Shown piece after piece: positions 39,891 through 41,320 of a DNA stretch of 41,320 bases (position 1 is its first letter; each line of letters opens with the position of its first letter). Made by a program: the position numbers and the translations under genes. Source of the stretch: Acetobacteraceae bacterium (GTDB taxonomy: Bacteria; Pseudomonadota; Alphaproteobacteria; Acetobacterales; Acetobacteraceae). The notes beneath the pieces are model-generated. The model was not told the DNA's origin and ran no database searches. It was given only the letters and a program-made list of their open reading frames with translations. The stretch covers positions 1-41,320 of the forward strand of contig JAMXLO010000067.1 in NCBI GenBank assembly GCA_024280945.1, written 5' to 3'.

Positions 39891-41117
39891 ATGTCGGACG
39901 GGCAGACTTGTCTCAAGGGGGTGAAGATCCTCGATCTCACCCAGTTCGAAGCAGGCCCGTCCTGCACCGAAGCGCTGGCCTGGCTCGGCGCCGACGTTGT
40001 GAAGCTGGAGAACCCTGGCGGTGGCGACCCTGGTCGCGCCCTGGGTGGCAAGGCGGAAAAGGACGATCCCTATTTCCTGCTGTTCAATGCCAACAAGAAG
40101 TCCATCACCGTCAACCTGAAGGATCCGAAAGGCTTGGCTCTGGTCAAGGATCTCGCCGCCAAGGCCGATGTGATGGTAGAGAATTTTGCCCCCGGCGCCA
40201 TCGAGCGGCTTGGACTTGGTGCTGATGTGATCCGCAAGATCAATCCGTCGATCATTTACTGCCAAGTGAAGGGATTCGGCGAAGGCAGCCCGTTCGAGAA
40301 GAACCTCGCATTCGACATGATCGCGCAGGCGTGTGGCGGGACGATGAGCATCACCGGTGAGCGCGACGGCCAGCCGCTGAAGCCGGGGCCCTCGCTGGGC
40401 GACACCGGCACCGGAATGCTGCTGGCAATCTCTATCCTGGGGGCGCTGTACCGGCGCAAGGAGACAGGCCAAGGTGATCACCTGCAGGTCGCCATGCAGG
40501 ATGCGATGCTGCACTACATTCGCATCGCGTTCGCTGCCCAAAACCGAAACGGGAACAAGCAGGCGGCGGGACGCGCGGGTAACAGCAGCGTGTCCAACAC
40601 CACTCCGCCGATGGGGACCTTCCCCTGCAAAGGCGGCGGATCGAATGATTACGTCTACGTCTTCACCAGCCGCGCCAACCCAGATCACTGGCGGCGGCTG
40701 TTGAAGGTGATCGGCCGCGAGGACCTGATCGGGGACGAGCGCTTCGAAACGCCTGCCGCGCGCGTCGAGCACGCAGACGAGGTGAATGCGATGATCTCGG
40801 ACTGGACCAAGCGGCACACCAAGCACGAATGCATGGAGATCATCGGCGCGGCTGGCGTACCGGCAGGTGCGGTACTCGACACGATGGAACTGTACAACGA
40901 TCAGACCTTCGAGCAGCGCGGCATCTTCCAGACCATCGAGCATCCGAGAAACGGCACGTTCCGCATGCCAGCCTGGCCGGTGCGGTTCGAAGGCAAGCCA
41001 CCGCCGGTCACCCCATCGCCGATATTAGGACAGCACCGCGAGGAGGTGCTGAGCGATTGGCTTGGCCTAAGTCGCGACACGATCGGTGGCCTGAAGAGCA
41101 GCGGCGTGATCGGTTGA
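39891..41117 (+). CDS. Class III (CaiB/BaiF, formyl-CoA transferase family) CoA-transferase
   Basis: 408 residues. It begins with the family start KGVKILDLTQFEAGPSCTEALAWLGADVVKLENPGGGD. The catalytic Asp is D171 in SLGDTGTGML. Other family blocks are VMVENFAPGAIERLG, QVKGFGEGSPF and QVAMQDAMLHY. These enzymes transfer CoA between two organic acids. GGAGGAAA precedes the ATG. It is followed 13 nt later by a ThDP enzyme gene, an order known from oxalate use (formyl-CoA transferase plus oxalyl-CoA decarboxylase), but nothing here proves oxalate as the substrate. Confidence 0.92.
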   Translation: MSDGQTCLKGVKILDLTQFEAGPSCTEALAWLGADVVKLENPGGGDPGRALGGKAEKDDPYFLLFNANKKSITVNLKDPKGLALVKDLAAKADVMVENFAPGAIERLGLGADVIRKINPSIIYCQVKGFGEGSPFEKNLAFDMIAQACGGTMSITGERDGQPLKPGPSLGDTGTGMLLAISILGALYRRKETGQGDHLQVAMQDAMLHYIRIAFAAQNRNGNKQAAGRAGNSSVSNTTPPMGTFPCKGGGSNDYVYVFTSRANPDHWRRLLKVIGREDLIGDERFETPAARVEHADEVNAMISDWTKRHTKHECMEIIGAAGVPAGAVLDTMELYNDQTFEQRGIFQTIEHPRNGTFRMPAWPVRFEGKPPPVTPSPILGQHREEVLSDWLGLSRDTIGGLKSSGVIG

Positions 41118-41130
41118 AGGAGACGCACTA

Positions 41131-41320
41131 ATGGCAGAACTGACAGGCTCGGAAATCCTGGCGAAGTGCCTGAAGAAGGAAGGCATCGAGGATATTTTCT
41201 ACATCATGGGCGGGCCGATGCTGCTGGCCGAGTCCACCTGCATCACCGAAGGCATCCGGATGATCGACGTGCGCCACGAACAGGCGGCGGCGTTCGCGTG
41301 CCAGGCCTACAGCCGCCTGC
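41131..41320 (+). CDS. Thiamine diphosphate-dependent enzyme, N-terminal part (partial)
   Basis: 63 residues are visible before the window ends. ELTGSEILAKCLKKEGIEDIFYIMGGP is the start of a ThDP-binding PYR domain, and VRHEQAAAFACQAYSRL carries the conserved Glu (of HEQAA) that activates ThDP. GAAGGAGA lies 7 nt before ATG 41131. The type (decarboxylase, acetolactate-synthase-like or oxalyl-CoA decarboxylase) needs the missing C-terminus. It is co-transcribed with the CoA-transferase. Confidence 0.85.
   Translation, partial: MAELTGSEILAKCLKKEGIEDIFYIMGGPMLLAESTCITEGIRMIDVRHEQAAAFACQAYSRL

Overview
The window looks like a chromosome segment of a high-GC alphaproteobacterium, most likely Acetobacteraceae or a close Rhodospirillales relative. 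This rests on the rRNA/tRNA sequences, the hisG-hisD-infA-maf-rng-yacG-tRNA-Phe order, the holB-metG-tatD-MBL order, and an alphaproteobacterial type of GC-rich dyad repeat. The species assignment is inference; no database search was possible.

Layout. 1-659: end of an rRNA operon (23S 3' end, 5S, initiator tRNA-Met). 777-5723: four plus-strand genes (flavin-dependent monooxygenase-like protein, ATP-grasp ligase, JmjC/cupin-like hydroxylase, GNAT/CelD-type acyltransferase) with a tRNA-Cys in the middle; no pathway could be assigned. 5843-10185: a catabolic block with an unusual iron-ADH-family protein, a DUF6295-like protein, a dienelactone hydrolase, an SDR and a resorcylate-decarboxylase-type amidohydrolase. 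Two tandem ~75-bp palindromic modules lie in its divergent promoter region. 10204-15808: ohr, then the housekeeping run holB-metG-TatD-MBL-mazG. 15813-17262: an aldose epimerase and a lone receiver domain.

17740-21957 (minus): the tightly overlapping hisG-hisD-infA-maf-rng-yacG-tRNA-Phe run. The 59-aa yacG gene overlaps rng by 8 nt. 22099-24619: a tiny lipoprotein and nrdA, which is preceded by a pair of putative NrdR boxes. 24833-32900: a surface-glycan island whose genes look less GC-rich. It holds a double GT4 glycosyltransferase, three methyltransferases (two of them with coiled-coil SWRLTxPLR tails), decayed copies of two of these genes, and a Gly-rich RTX-type secreted protein. The relics imply that a methyltransferase-FkbM gene pair was tandemly duplicated and its inner copies then lost.

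33299-41320: a second catabolic block with a crotonase, an alpha/beta hydrolase, an ADP-forming acyl-CoA synthetase, an acyl-CoA dehydrogenase, an SDR, a second copy of the tiny lipoprotein, a muconolactone-isomerase-like protein, a class III CoA-transferase and the start of a ThDP enzyme that runs off the window. Together these could activate and beta-oxidise an organic acid, but its identity cannot be read from sequence.

The points most worth checking are the twin palindromic modules (8910-9074), the duplication relics (30006-30267), the unassigned FMO/ATP-grasp/JmjC/GNAT cluster, and the iron-ADH homologue that appears to lack half of its metal site.
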